Shown here in pieces: positions 12,092 to 24,059 of a stretch of DNA of 64,000 nucleotides (positions within the stretch are counted from its first letter, which is position 1; the number at the start of each line of letters is the position of its first letter). The notes below the pieces were generated by a model that saw only the letters and a program-made list of their open reading frames with translations, searched no databases and had not been told where the DNA came from. Source of the stretch: Isoetes taiwanensis (taxonomy: Eukaryota > Streptophyta > Lycopodiopsida > Isoetales > Isoetaceae); NCBI GenBank assembly GCA_021234155.1, contig JAJEKV010000013.1:5272775-5336774 (forward strand), in the 5' to 3' direction. The translations under genes and the position numbers were made by a program.

Positions 12092-12408
12092 ATAAACATA
12101 CTCTTCATGTTGAGAAAGTATGCAATCCTCATAAAGCTTATGAAATCAAGCATTCAGGTTCCAATTTACTTTTAGTGGCATGCAATGTACTTTTGCATTT
12201 GCATGGATAATTGTTGAATGTTGATTCATATTCTTGCTTGCAGATGCACACAATGTTCATGTTGAACAAGTATTCAGTCTTTGGAATTGTGAACCTAAGC
12301 ATCCAGGTTACAATCTTCTTTTGGTAGTATGCAATCTACTTTTGAGCTACTGCAGATGCATATTCATGTTCACTATTGCAGAGACGCATAATCTTCACGT
12401 TGAGCACG
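12092..12408 (+). repeat. triplicated exon-like unit
   Basis: Three blocks, 12092-12157, 12244-12306 and 12382-12408, each follow a TTGCAG- or TTGCAG-like acceptor. The first two end in CAG before GTT and the third in ACG before GTATCA. Lengths of 66, 63 and 27 are all multiples of three. They share the core CATxxTCTTCATGTTGA-like sequence and are spaced about 140-150 bases. In one phase they read DKHTLHVEKV, DAHNVHVEQV and ETHNLHVEH. Looks like a duplicated mini-exon; no function known. Confidence 0.45.
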
Positions 12409-12409
12409 G

Positions 12410-12930
12410 TATCAAAAATGTTGAACAAATGGTTCTTTCCCTAAGATTCGCTAACTCTTTACACAATCAAAACTTTCTTGGTGAGAAAATCATCTTTATT
12501 GGTTATACAATTAATTGCTAGTTCTAGATGTGTTACATGGCATCTTCATTTTCTTTGATTGCCTTACGTTCAATTTCGTTGATAAAACTAAGAATGTCAA
12601 ACTTACTGGAACTAGATTCTTTTGTTACAATGCCCTGATAGCACATTGAACACACAAGTTTAGTCTATATCTGAGGACAATGCATTACAGAAACATCATA
12701 TTGTCAATATGACCTTATCTATAATAATGGCTATGATATATTTAGCTGTGATGGCATCAAATGTGGGGTTCCATAGTAGCAACAACTTGGCTACCATGAC
12801 CTCCATGTAAATGAGTCAACTCAAACGAAGATCTTTCTTCATTCATATTTTGACCAGAGATAATCCATGTATCATGCAGCTACCATGCCAAGCTACATGT
12901 TCCAATCTTGTTTGCAACATCTTGTGTTGC
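12410..12930. other. no clear gene
   Basis: AT-rich, probably intron or spacer. A weak open stretch around 12811-12920 precedes the multicopper-oxidase piece but cannot be tied to it. Confidence 0.35.
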
Positions 12931-13075
12931 AGTGATGGTAGCTATCTTTTTTCTCCTATCAATCTTACTTCTATAACATTAGGTCCAGGGGAGAGGACTG
13001 ATACTATAGTAGAGGGCCTTGGTTCCGACATGCCATATGAAGTTTCCTCTAAACTCAAACTTATTCCCCTGATTT
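12931..13075 (+). pseudogene. multicopper oxidase fragment (LPR1-like)
   Basis: After a TGTGTTGCAG acceptor the frame reads SDGSYLFSPINLTSITLGPG, then ERTDTIVEGL. This is the second-cupredoxin pattern of multicopper oxidases (xSDGSYL..P....I.LGPGERaDviVd), of the LPR/bilirubin-oxidase type. About 45 codons, no copper-binding HxH motif within it, stop soon after. A lone exon relic. Confidence 0.5.
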
Positions 13076-13535
13076 GTTGTATTGACTAACCTTCAGATTT
13101 TAGAGACTACAAGTACGTTATTGAGTTTAGATGGCGTGCTGCAGGCAAATAGGACATGCCGTGACAGATTTATGGGCTGCTAGAATTGCATGTTACAAAT
13201 TTGTAAACTACTCTGTTATGATGTCATGGACGCTAAATGAGAGAGGCAAAGATAGTTTGCATATCATTGAAACTCTGGTTGCTTATCTTGTATAGCATAA
13301 CACGAATAAAGAAACACGAGTATGTAAACCATAGGGGTTAAATTATTAAGATCGTAGAGTCATAACATGCTCATGCTATAATCTTCTCGTTATTTGCTCA
13401 TGCGATGATAACATGATGCTACCTGGTCATTTTATTAATATGGGATTACTATTTTGACATCTCGAAGCCCGAATCCTTACCTTATGTTGCGTCTATCATC
13501 CCTGCAGAACTCAACCCAATCTACTGGAACCATAA
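13076..13535. other. no gene seen
   Basis: AT-rich spacer between the oxidase relic and the LINE. No supported feature. Confidence 0.4.
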
Positions 13536-15620
13536 ATGCTTTCAATCTCTTTTCAACTTTATTGGGTTTTACATTTATATATGGAACAATCTAATTCTGT
13601 GAAAAGGAAAGGAGTATTCTTTAATGAAAGGGATCATATTGCTGAATTTAACAAGTCTAGTCCTACAACAAAATTATATTTTAAGGATAAGAGTCTATCA
13701 CATGGGAGACAGTCTGTTAGTGCTGTGAAGATACCAAGTAAGAATGGAGACGACAGAATGAGAGACACTGTACAAACCATGATGAATTGTCTGATATTAG
13801 TGGATCAGACTCGGGAACTGATAATAATAGTCTGAATGAGTACAATGACAATAATCCATTCCAAATATTACAAGAGTCTTCAGATAAAGACTGTGAAGTG
13901 GTTTTCATAAGAAGGGATAAAAATTTTAATTGTTCAATATCTAGTAGTACACAACAAAGTCAAAACGAGAGCACAAACTCAACTGTGTTACACTTGAAAA
14001 CAAGGGGGCTCAAAGATAATTATACAACAAAACTAGGAAACAACTTGATAAGGGAAGAGGGAATGATCAGAACTATGAGGGATATCTGGAGGACCTCATT
14101 AAAGCATGCAACTAAGCTCAAGTGGAGTTTAGTCATGCATACAAAACTATTAATGCCAGAATGTAGAGGTCGACTGTTATCATACCAGTAGTGCCATCTC
14201 CTATTCTAATCTTTCTCATTGCCCTGCCAACGAACCTTTTGTTGTCTTCTGATTCTCTCAATTGTGCTTTATCTCACAATCATACCATAAGTTCTAATAG
14301 TTTACTGAAGTCAAATGCACTTGTCCTTCCAGAAACCAAAAAAATTAATGATGTCTATGACAAACATTACAAATTCATGGAAAACATTGTAGAGGAAGCT
14401 ATGCTAGTCTACCTTCAGGAGGAAAAAGAAAAAAACATAGATAGGAAAAGCAAGATACATGGTTTTACAGGTCTTGAGCTAGGTGAGATGGAATTCACTG
14501 AATTATATACTCTTCAAAAGGAGATGGAAGTATCTTCAAATTTGGTCAGTACTCTCTCTAATTTTCATTTATGTAATTGTCATCTTGCTTCTCAAATGTC
14601 TACATGTGGCGATAAGGCTTCAAATTTATGTCTAAGTGAAAACGAATCTGAGTTCCTAGATCTTAGCCAAGCAAATCACCCAAACTAGAAAGTGTTGGGC
14701 ATATTTGACTTGAACAATCAAGATATTGATTCCAATTTTAAATCAGATAAATGAAAAAGAAAGCTAGAAAGAAAAAAGATAATATCGGTGACAATTTTCA
14801 GCCTGAAACTCCTTCAAAAATTGCCAGCTCATCTTTTTTCTGTCGACTATAATGGTCCAGCTAAATTTACTAGGAGCAAGGGTGATAACATTATAGATTG
14901 CCTGACTAAACTCTCTACTCAATGAAAGCTCCTGGAATCTGAGGGGAATTAAAGGTCCCACAAAGAGAAGAGGATTTGTGGCTAATATTCAAAAATACAA
15001 AGCGGATCTTATCCTTCTTCAAGAAATCATTTACCTGCTTTTGAGGTTAACAACCTAACTGCCTGGATTCAAAATGGTGCTCAGTCCATCGTAATTCTAG
15101 CCAATGGGATTAAGGGTGGTCTAGCTATGATATGGTTTAATATCAAGATTATGATTCCTATAGTAGCCAAACTCAAGATGGTAGTACATCATTATGGAGC
15201 ATGCTGGCCAAAACATTGCAGTCATTAACATCTATAGATATATTAAGCCTAATGATTGTGATCTCTTGTGGCAAAACATCCAGCATACTATATCTCAGCT
15301 TCCTCAAATTGATTGGATCATGACTGGCGACTTAAAAAACGCACCTCAATGGAACATGAAGCTTGGCAACCAAATTAATATGACATCAATCGAGAGAAGT
15401 AGTTAGAACAAATGTTATACTATGTGCCATGTTCTAATGTTAAATCCTCTTGGTCAAACAAAAGAAAGGGAGAAGATAGAACCTACTGTAATCTGGATAG
15501 AGTTTACATTTCTAACTCTTCTTCTAATATGTTAGCATACTATTTAGTAACTGCAAATGATGGTGCTACCTTATCTGATTAAGCCAACTATTTAGTAACT
15601 GCAGATGAGGGTGCTACCTG
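13536..15620 (+). mobile_element. LINE 5' half: ORF1-like region plus endonuclease start
   Basis: A Ser/Asn/Lys-rich open region (13560-14688, in several frames) is followed by the start of an apurinic-type endonuclease. From 14926 the frame reads SSWNLRGIKGPTKRRGFVAN, then YKADLILLQEI, the classic N-terminus of plant L1-type endonucleases (SWNIRGL ... LQE). Later, at 15194-15340, GQNIAVINIYR and WIMTGDLKNAP correspond to the catalytic GDFN region (here GDLK). Many stops and frame breaks. No reverse transcriptase follows, so the 3' half has been lost. The gypsy element's 3' LTR begins close by. Confidence 0.65.
13560..14688 (+). pseudogene. LINE ORF1-like protein remnants
   Basis: Three successive open stretches in different frames: VKRKGVFFNERDHIAEFNK (13560 on), SDISGSDSGTDNNSLNEY (13787 on) and NDVYDKHYKFMENIVEEAM (14191-14688). 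They are polar and low in complexity, as plant LINE ORF1 regions often are, and sit just upstream of an endonuclease start. No RRM or zinc knuckle could be made out. Assignment rests on position. Confidence 0.4.
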
Positions 15621-15739
15621 ATTACCAGCCTCCCATTACTGAGTTTTTCATAAATCTCAGGCCAAGACCTCATATTTTCTTGTCTCATACTGAGTTCTGT
15701 AAAAAGTCCAGAGAATATTATTCCAGCCTTCCAAAAGCT

Positions 15740-16073
15740 ACACCTCATCAATCTATGCCCTTATTCTATTATATTCTATTATAAGCTAAAAAAGCCAATA
15801 CGTCAAGGTCAGCAAAAAATCTGATGTACAATGGAGAATCAAGAGTACAATGGCCCGTAGGCAAGCAGGAACACAAGACAGGTGCCTAGAAGGCTCAAGA
15901 CTAGCATTGAATCGGAATGGTTCGTCAAGAATGAGGTTCCTCTATTTATATCTAGACCGATGACCCAGATTTCACTACTCCCATGGATGAGATCACGCCA
16001 AATGTCGTGCATGCATGTAACCCATGTGACAACTATATTGTACATTCAAGTACAATACCCTATGGTCGTCACA
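15740..16073 (-). repeat. 3' LTR of the gypsy element
   Basis: On the minus strand a purine-rich tract (GAAGAGGGATGG) is followed directly by TGTGACGACCATAGGG at 16073, a normal polypurine tract and LTR start. About 120 bases in, ATATAAATAGAGG (about 15939-15951) forms a TATA box. The end of the LTR is not clearly defined; about 15740 is an estimate. No matching 5' LTR is in the window. Confidence 0.6.
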
Positions 16074-17490
16074 CCATCCCTCTTCGACGATGGCGACGAG
16101 TCGATTGAACTGGAGCCAAAGTACTGAGACTAGACTTGCCTGAGTAATGCCTATAAAATCTTGCAATTTTATCAGAAGCACTAGACAGATTCTTGGTAGG
16201 TTCCCAGGTTCTATCACTTGGACAATATCCTTCCCAATCGACTAGATAATAAAGACGATGTCCCAAGAACTTGGAGTCCAAGATTTTCTGAACTTCAAAT
16301 TCTTCTGATCGTCAATCTTGACTGGTGATAGAGGTGGGTATGCTCGATCTGGAAAAAGATTCTTCGTATACGGTTCCAACAAAGAGACACAATACATTGG
16401 ATAAAGCCGAACTGAAGGCAGAAGCTCCAAACAAAAAGCAGCATTCCCAACTTGGTCATTGATCCGGTATGGCCCCAAACGCTGGTAGTCGAGCTTATTA
16501 CAAGGGCGAGCTATTGGCAAGTCCAGTGGAGAGCTAAACAAGGTTACTAACTGCAAAATGAAGGGCATTTTGGCAATTTTCTGGAGAAGATGATGCTGAA
16601 GATCATCTTGGAGCATGCGGAGTTTCTCGAGCGAGATCTCAACACTGGATTGACGGCGTAATATCCTGGGGCAATGGACCATCGAGGATGGATACCAGAA
16701 TTCACAAGAACGGTGTCTGGCCCATCGAAGTATGGACAGAATTCTTGTAAGCAAATTCCGCCAAGGGTAGCCAATTAACCAAGTCATCGTATTGATAATT
16801 GATGAGCATCGCAAATGCTGCTCAAGTGTCTGATTAGTGCATTCCACTTGCCCATTGGTATCTGGGTGGTGTCCAAAAGAAAGTGAGCATTTCACATGCA
16901 AGACTTGTAGAAGATGCTTCTAGAAACTGGCAATAAATTGGGGACCACGATCATTGACAATGGTATCTGGCAAGCCATAAAGTCGTGCTACTTCTCGAAT
17001 CAAAAGATTTGTTGTAGTTTCACTGGAGATGGAGGTGTTGCAAGGTATAAAATGCGCTATCTTGGAAAAGCGATCGACAACAACAAGGACGGCATCATGA
17101 CCCTGGGAAGATGGAAGCTTGACAATGAAATCTACTGAAATGCTTTTCCAAAGACTGGCTGAAACTGACAAAGGCTGAAATACACCATGTGGAAGGTGCT
17201 TGGGAGCTTTTGCACGACAACAAGTGTCACAAGGGCGTACAAAGTCTCTACAGTGCGCCGGAAGCCTGACCACCAATAATCTTGAGCAATGAGATCCAAG
17301 GTCTTGGCAATTCCAAAGTGACCGATGAGGGGAGAATCATGACAGGATTGCAAAACTTGAAGTTGAGAAGCACTATCTGGAGCATACAGAAACCCATCAC
17401 GGAACATGAGTTCATCTCAAATCTCAAAATGATCATAGTCCGACCAGATTTGCGGAGAAGATGATGCTGAGCTAAGATGTAAAAATACAT
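16074..17490 (-). pseudogene. gypsy integrase with C-terminal chromodomain
   Basis: Blocks in minus-strand order: DGFLYAPDSASQLQVLQSCH and GHFGIAKTLDLI (zinc-binding H2C2 region, 17407-17132); DFVRPCDTCCRAKAPK, DFIVKLPSSQGHDAVLVVVD and NDRGPQFIASF (core, with the first two acidic residues, 17276-16920); FGHHPDTNGQVECTNQTLE (third acidic residue, 16900-16840); then after frame breaks KLDYQRLGPYRI (GPY motif), and ILDSKFLGHRLYYLVDWEGY followed by DRTWEP (chromodomain, 16290-16200). The reading frame changes at least three times, so no functional enzyme can be made. Confidence 0.85.
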
Positions 17491-17649
17491 CTTGAGCCAA
17501 TGGATTCGAGCGGAGAGATCCTTGAACAGACTCCAACAATGCTAAGGTCTTTTGAAGAAGTTGGTAGGCATAAGCTGAGATCCATCAGGTTCTAGAATCA
17601 CTTGTGATTGTTGATCAAATGCAAACAATGCAAATGAATTCTCAATAAG

Positions 17650-17932
17650 CCCTTACTTCAGATAGATGTTTTGAAAATGCAATATCATCTGCAATATCGT
17701 TTCTCCTCTTCTTCATAACAACCAGGAAGGATGATGCTAGATATGCCTAATAAGAAGGCCTAATTCGAATGTCATGAAGTCTTCTTAAAGAGAGATTCAA
17801 GATTTGTCCTTCAACATCTTCCCATAAAGAGTTCAGGTGTAAAAATGACGTGTATCATGAGAATATTCAGGGCCATCACAACACACATCCCAAACCAATT
17901 CACTTGCATCATAAACAACCCCTGCAGTAATA
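17650..17932. other. no gene seen
   Basis: Spacer between the truncated gypsy element and the Harbinger piece. Nothing recognised. Confidence 0.4.
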
Positions 17933-18232
17933 TTAAGTGAAAGAGGTGTCGGCATCAATAATCAGCGGAGTACATTGTGATTCTGGTTTGTAACAGAGCT
18001 GGATGTGTGAACCATTGATTACAACTGCAAATTGCGGCATGCCAGAGATGGCTTCAAAGTCAGAAATTATCTCCTGCAATCTTGCATTGTCAGGGGGCTT
18101 AATAAAATCATTTCGCAAATGTAAAGTTAGTATATCAACAATGATCCTAGTATACTTGTGGACAGTCGAAGCACCAATGCGAAATAATTGAGAAATGACA
18201 ATGCACTTGCCATTGTGAGACAGCACCGGCAA
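17933..18232 (-). pseudogene. PIF/Harbinger-type transposase fragment
   Basis: The minus-strand frame reads LFRIGASTVHKYTRIIVDIL, then NDFIKPPD, then FEAISGMPQFAVVINGSHIQ. This is the plant Harbinger (DDE_4) pattern: a helix with STV, a conserved P-P/W-P step, then GxPxxxGxIDGTHI, where the Asp of DGTH is catalytic. Here it reads NGSH, so that Asp is lost. Only the first third of the catalytic domain is present. Confidence 0.7.
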
Positions 18233-18748
18233 TTTTATGCACCAATTTCACGGTCCCAGTTGCTGGTTTCTGAAGACCGGCATGATTTCGACATGATTTG
18301 GAGTTCCAGGCCTGTGCCATATCAGCAAAAGCAAATTCCAGTTGCGGAATGGGAATGCTACTACGGTGCCTGTAACTTGCAAGGTGTCACAGGTACCGGC
18401 TATTTTTGAGTGTAATGGGGATGCACCCTTAGGTCAGACAGAACAATGGTTAGCTCAGGCATGTGGTCGAGCCACATCCCAGAGTAGATTTACGACGTTC
18501 CGCATGTAAATGCATGCTAACCCACATTACCGGATTCTATATATGCCACTCTCCATCTGATGAAGCATGGCAAATCCATTGCAAGAACCGAGAGCAAGAG
18601 TTTGCTTGACGTAGCTATTGTTAGCACCGTCCGATGCTTGCCACGTAATTACATTCAGGTGGCTCTAGTTGGCTACCCTTCTATGGACCTAAGTACGTGG
18701 CATCGAGCTCATATATAGGTACGTTTATTTCCTTGCCGAAGAGCAAAT
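18233..18748 (+). promoter_or_regulatory. TAF7 promoter region
   Basis: A TATA-like CATATATAGG lies at about 18710-18719, 30-40 bases before the TAF7 start codon, so the 5' leader must be short. ACGT-core elements (CCACGTAATT near 18643 and GTACGTGGC near 18694) lie upstream. No other gene is seen in this interval. Confidence 0.5.
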
Positions 18749-20092
18749 ATGGAAGAGCAGTTCATCTTGCGAGTTCCCCCTTCTGTCGCCGAGCGAATAG
18801 ATCGCTTGCTCATTCCAAATCCCACATCCGGTGTCGAGAATTCAGTACATCTTTCCTTTCAAGGTATTCCTTTTAAGCCCTTTGCGTTCTTCTTTTTGCA
18901 TTAGGTTATCCATTTTTGCGTTCATTTCTCACACTGTAACAATGGGAGCTTACTTTAATTGGTTTGAGAAGTTAACCTATGGCTTTCCGACCATCCTTTA
19001 AAACTCCATAGAGAAAGAAGACATTACTGTTTCACATTCATATCCATTACCCTATATTGTAAGTTTCTGTGTGCCTTTCACCATGAATATTTGCTGCAAC
19101 ATTCTTTAAACTCCATAGAAAGGAGAAATTACTGTTTCGCATTCATATCCATTATATTTTAAGTTTTTGCGTATCTCTTATTTGCTGCAACAAAGACTTT
19201 CACAGTTTTTTTCATTTCACAGAATCCATTAGTCAACAACATAGCTATAAGTATGCTTTGGGGGTGTTCCCTTATCCTCAATCTTTAACAAAAAGAATCA
19301 CACCAGCTTGTAATGTTTTTGCCTGCAGAAGATGGTAGAACTGGCTCTTTTACCATTGGTGAAAATGAATATCCAGTATCTCTTTTGGACTTACCAGGTG
19401 TTATAGAGTCATATAAAACATATGATGATACTGTGCTCATCAAAACAGCAGATATTGGCCAGGTACATGCTGTTTTTGCTGTTGTGCATAACAAAGAATA
19501 TGTGATACGGTTCCATTTGTAGATCATTATGGTTAGGGAACCAAATGAGCCTCCACAAGAAGGCTTGGAATGCAAAAATGGGCTTGCACCTCCAATGAGA
19601 GATGCTCGCAAAAAACGATTCCGTCGAGAACCTGATCTCAATGTGAGGGTTTTTAGGTGCTGGTATTAGTCTGAATATTATTATATGCTCTTTTGTCTTC
19701 ATTCATCCATGTTTTTGTTTGTGGCAGCCAGAGTTTGTGCAGAAAGTCGAAAATGAGCTCCAAAGCATCATGGCTGGAACAAATTGGGATGATATCCTTT
19801 TCCTTGGTAGATCTAAACTGGCAATCTGTAGATATAGGATATTTGCATGTTGTTGTGAAGTTAAATAACAGGCAAAAATATGTAGTCAGTGCAAGTTATT
19901 AATTGTTGTGTACATCTTGACTTCAAGCTACATGTGGAAGTGGTTGAACAGGAAGATGATGACGAGACGCCTGCGGAGGCACCTGTAACGCAGCCAATTC
20001 TCCCACAAGTTGAGCAGGCTGTCAAGTCTGATGCGCCACTTGCAGAAGATGAATCCACATCAGAAGATGATGATGACGACGAAGATGATTAG
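18749..20092 (+). CDS. TAF7: TFIID subunit TAF7, five exons
   Basis: This is the plant TATA-binding-protein-associated factor 7, a TFIID subunit that acts in the nucleus in assembly of the RNA polymerase II preinitiation complex. Exons: 18749-18863, 19329-19462, 19523-19642, 19728-19791 and 19932-20092. Together they give 594 bases, 197 residues plus stop, close to the roughly 200 residues of other plant TAF7 proteins. The start MEEQFILRVPPSVAERIDRL is the family signature. LLDLPGVIESYKTYDD and LIKTADIGQ then IIMVREP and DARKKRFRREPDLN form the TAFII55 domain. The C-terminus is acidic (DESTSEDDDDDEDD). The fourth intron looks minor-class (see separate entry); with it the frame joins as WDDVEVVEQEDDD. 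The gene has no stops or frameshifts and is probably active. Confidence 0.93.
19792..19931 (+). other. U12-type AT-AC intron in TAF7
   Basis: The intron begins ATATCCTTT, a perfect minor-spliceosome 5' site, and ends AAGCTAC. CATCTTGAC at 19914-19922 fits the U12 branch site (CTTRAY), about ten bases before the AC end. Using these ends keeps the reading frame (G of GAT joins AT). No GT-AG pair nearby keeps the frame as well. Confidence 0.75.
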
Positions 20093-21260
20093 CATAATGA
20101 AAACCTGATATTATAATCTGTACATATTGCAGCAGTTCGAATCAAGTTTCTTGGATAGATCCAAAAGCATAATTCTTTATTATGGTCAGATATGCATGGG
20201 ATTGCTGGTTAGATAACAGAACTGTTATTTATAGCAGAGTCGATCCAAACATTAAGGGGTGATGCTAGGAACTGTGATTTTAGGATGTTTGAGATCTGAA
20301 CAATGGTTATGAAATTGCTGGAAGCTGTACAAGCTGGTATTGTTATCTGATTAGTTGCTATTCAGATTTGATGGTGGGAAACAAGGTTATCGAGGAGGAT
20401 CATACATCCTAGGCTGGACAATATATGAGCTCCGACAAGACGCTTTGGTGTCTTCTTGGCTTCTAAGTTTCTAAAACAACATGAACTAAAATAAGTCATG
20501 GACATAGAAAATATGAATGTGGGATATTGTATATGAGCCTGGTTTCTTAAGTTCCCCGTCTTCGTAAGCTGGAATTGGCGCTTTTAAAAGAAGGATCTAT
20601 TTATTTGAAAAGGGCTTTTTTCTTTCTACCATAAAGATTAAACTAGCAGAACTGCAGGGTTGGGAAACTGCAGGGTTGGGAAGAAGACTAGGTAGATGGG
20701 TTTGTGTTGAAATTTTAATCGTAATAATTTGAATTTCAACAGCATCCTAAGAGAATATATGTATTAATATACGAATGTTACATTGTGCAACACTAGTATC
20801 CATATCCAGGTCAAAAGATAAGACGCTCCAAAGTAAAGATGAATCTGAAATATATCTGGTGTCATCTTGGAGGAATGCACTTCGGCCAGACACCTTTCCA
20901 CACATTCTTAGTTTTTGAAACTCTAACTTGCATATTCCACTTGGAGTGCAAGGAAATGACACCAATCGCTTTCAGACACTTGTAAGATGACTTTACAAAT
21001 GGTAAGGAACAGATGAGAGATCCCAATGTCTTTGAACTTTGCCCATCCTCTTAACTGATTATGCTTGTACCACATTGAGAAATAATTTATACCACAGCCG
21101 ATCCATCTCGTTACCAATGCAAGAGGTCCATTCTTATTATGAAAATTGACTGGAATCCATCGCAGCATTTTAGAGCATTTCCACTTAATGTAAGCCAAAT
21201 TTTCATTGTTTTCCCCTTTAAGAAAAGGGGGAAGTGCCAACGCTTTTTAACCCGTGAAGT
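20093..21260. other. TAF7 3' flank, no other gene
   Basis: The 3' untranslated region and downstream DNA. A short tandem GCAGGGTTGGGAA pair sits near 20655-20680. The minus-strand open frames at 20747-21302 overlap each other and look like chance. Confidence 0.45.
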
Positions 21261-21563
21261 GGTGATCCCATTCTCTGGGATCACCATCAGAAAAGATCCC
21301 ATCCTCCGGGATCACACAGTCAACTGCGCAGTTAATGGGTTACTACGCAGTTTAGGACTGATTTTTGGTTGGATTGAAGCTTGCTGATTACGAAGGCACT
21401 CACTTTGATTCCTCCTTCATCCCTACCTGCGCCTCTGATCCAACCCATTCCGACCATCCTCGAAGTGACCCCATTCGATTTAGTTGCAGATCAAGGGAGA
21501 AAATCCCACATGAAATCTGCCCAGTTACTATGTAGTAAGGGGGATCCCGTCCTCTAGGATCAC
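21261..21563. repeat. three GATCCC...GGGATC hairpins
   Basis: GGTGATCCCA-TTCTC-TGGGATCACC at 21261-21285 is a perfect 10-bp stem with a 5-base loop. Related units GATCCCATCCTCCGGGATC at 21295-21313 and GATCCCGTCCTCTAGGATC at about 21543-21561 are shorter or imperfect versions. Confidence 0.65.
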
Positions 21564-24058
21564 ATCTCCAGGATCCCTCAATCTAGGGTAAGATTATCCT
21601 AAGCAGGCATAGCCGTGCAGCAGGTTGGCTTCCCCCTTAAGGTAGTAACACTAGTCTCAATTAATTCGTGCACTCTTAAGTGCAGTCAACCATAGCTTAT
21701 GAATCAGTTCCAGCTAATTCTACAAGGCTTTACAAAGAGTAAATCAAGGAGAGACATCAGTTTAAGAAAAGCCCTCTATTAGTCGGAGGATATTTTCACA
21801 AGGGTTATACTGAAGCTTCCTTGATATAAATAGGTGACTAATTTAAAGCATGCTCTTATGCAACATACCACCACTATAGCTCTGCCATCATAAAAACATT
21901 GCCAATTTCATGGTTCACCTAAAATTCTTGCACGATGTCCCTCCTCAATTCGTTCTCCTTGAATTCTGCTTCTCTCTCTTTCTGTTTCTAATTTCTTTTA
22001 GCCTTCTGACCTTCTGTAATCTGCATTTCTAGCGAAGGAAAATATTGGCTCCCAAAGTGGGCCTCGATTCCAAGAGACTCCGAGCCCAATACCTGGCTCA
22101 CAAAAACAGATTTCATTAGAAGAAAATTTTCTGGCAAAAAGGGGGTATTTGGCTCATCAAATCTTTCTCTTAATTCTGGAAGTCAAATACCTGGTGGCAC
22201 GATTTTGTAAGTCGAATACCTCAAAAATTTATCATATCTATGGCCTAAAATCTTCTGCGGCGATGGATTGATGAGTTTGCTCATGCTGAAGCGTGTCGGA
22301 GGGAACTCTAATTGAAAAGTTTCCATGATGAAGCATCAAATGGCCAGAGAAGATGGCGGTAGAGTGATGGAATGTAGTATAGCCTAGATCAAGAACATAC
22401 TCTGTAATATCAAATGTAAGAAAAGGAAAAGAGAAGCAAAAAAGAGAATAGGAGGAAAGGGAAAAAAAAAGGGAAAGAGGAAAAGGGTACTGGAAAAAGA
22501 GGAAGAGAAAAAAAGTGTTGAAAATAGCATGGGAAAACGGAAAGTCAAAAGAAAGGGGGAAAGGGGGAAGGAAAGGGAAACGAGCACGCTTTCTTATCAC
22601 AAAGTGCAGTAGCTCAAGTCTGGAATGGCAATATAGCTTTGGCATTATAGTAGTCCATATATAATGAAATAGTCCAAAAATGAAAGTTAAGATTGTTAGG
22701 AAGAAGGAACCCTTGGGTATTCAATACATCCATAGTGTTCAATCCTAGAAACTAGTCACAGACTGTAACATCCTGGTCTGTAAAGGATACGAAACCCTTC
22801 CCCGAAGGTATTGTGATGCCATGCCTGCCAGATTTCACATTCTAATACCTGGTTAATGGTGTTGCCCCGTTACATCTTCTACCCGCTTTCCTTTAGAGTT
22901 CGAAGGTGATAGCTTAAAGTCAATCTGATGCACAACATCATGGTTGCAGAGTTCTTTGCCTCCCCTAGAGTGTCTGCACCCTCCATGGGCAAGAAACCTT
23001 TTGGCAACCAGACATCCACCTTTGAATATAAGGAACCCTTTGGTTGCGGATTTTCAATCCTAGAAACTGGTCACACACGGTGAAAGATGTATCATTATAA
23101 ATAGGGCGGCCGCCTTGTTTCAAGCACAAAACACATGAAAATCCTATGAAAACTTGGTGATAATGTCTTTAAAACAGGAAGAAGGAAAGATTGGCCCTCA
23201 TTGATCACCCCCCCCCCCCCCCGCCCCCTTTTTTTTGAGCCCTCAAATTGTGCGGACACCAATTTCGGTCGATCAAATTGGGCGTTGGGCCAACCAAATG
23301 GATGTCTGCCCAATTTGAGGACCCCCCTTTTTTTTTTTTAGCCCTCAAATTGGCCATTAGATGTACACCTTTGAATGTGTTCACCATTTGCAGATTGGGC
23401 ACCATATCTGTTCACTTCCAACACCCATCTGGCCCGAGCTAGTAGCATGCTAAATTACTAATCCAATTCAGACCCTACATATCTTCATTACTAGTTTCAA
23501 TAATAAGAGTTCCTTACCTCATCTTGAAGCCTAAGATTGCGTATGTAACAATGCAGGCTGAATACGCCAAGAAAAGACAAAGGAGATGAATACTCCATGA
23601 GACATTAAAATTACACTAAAAATCTCCAGAATGGCATCCAAGCTACAACAAAATATGGAGGTAATAGCGCATTACACCAGCGCATGATACATGCTAGTGA
23701 AAAGATCAAAACTTACCTTGTGGAGGCAAAGCGTCTGGTCGAGAGCCGCAATGACGGATGGCGAGATGCTTGAAATGTGGAAGAGATAGCAAATGGTTGG
23801 CGGCAGTATTGAGAAGAGGAGGAAACTTGAAATTCAAATTTGAATTTAAATTTCAATACCACGTGAATGGTCACGTGGCAACTTTATATTGAAGTTGGAA
23901 CGGGCATGAAAAGGCGGGTTGTTTCGTGACGCGTTATGGGCCCATCAAATATGCCCTGAACCTTTCACTACGAGCATGCCACTTGTCCATCATGCATGCA
24001 ACTAACTGACGGTTTATTTTTTTTTAACCTCTTTATGGTTTATTTTGTTTGTACCTCT
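21564..24058. other. non-coding accessory DNA
   Basis: No gene is supported. A purine-rich (plus-strand AG) tract runs from about 22400 to 22590. Two diverged direct repeats (AAGGAACCC...CAATCCTAGAAACT) start near 22706 and 23029. A poly-C run lies at about 23208-23226, followed by two copies of a GCCCTCAAATTG-containing segment with T runs (23240-23360). Confidence 0.45.
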
Positions 24059-24059
24059 T

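Larger units (their letters stand above)
15740..17650 (-). mobile_element. Ty3/gypsy chromovirus remnant, 5'-truncated
   Basis: Read on the minus strand, the order is RNase H tail, zinc-binding integrase domain, integrase core, integrase C-terminus, chromodomain, then an LTR starting TGTGACGACC at 16073. Gag, protease and RT are missing upstream of about 17650. Multiple frame breaks. The chromodomain at the integrase C-terminus places it among plant chromoviruses, in which that domain is thought to steer insertion to heterochromatin. Confidence 0.85.

Noticed and set aside
22238-22645. 135-codon minus-strand open frame rich in Phe/Leu/Ser
   Set aside because: Translation of a purine-rich tract; composition alone explains it.
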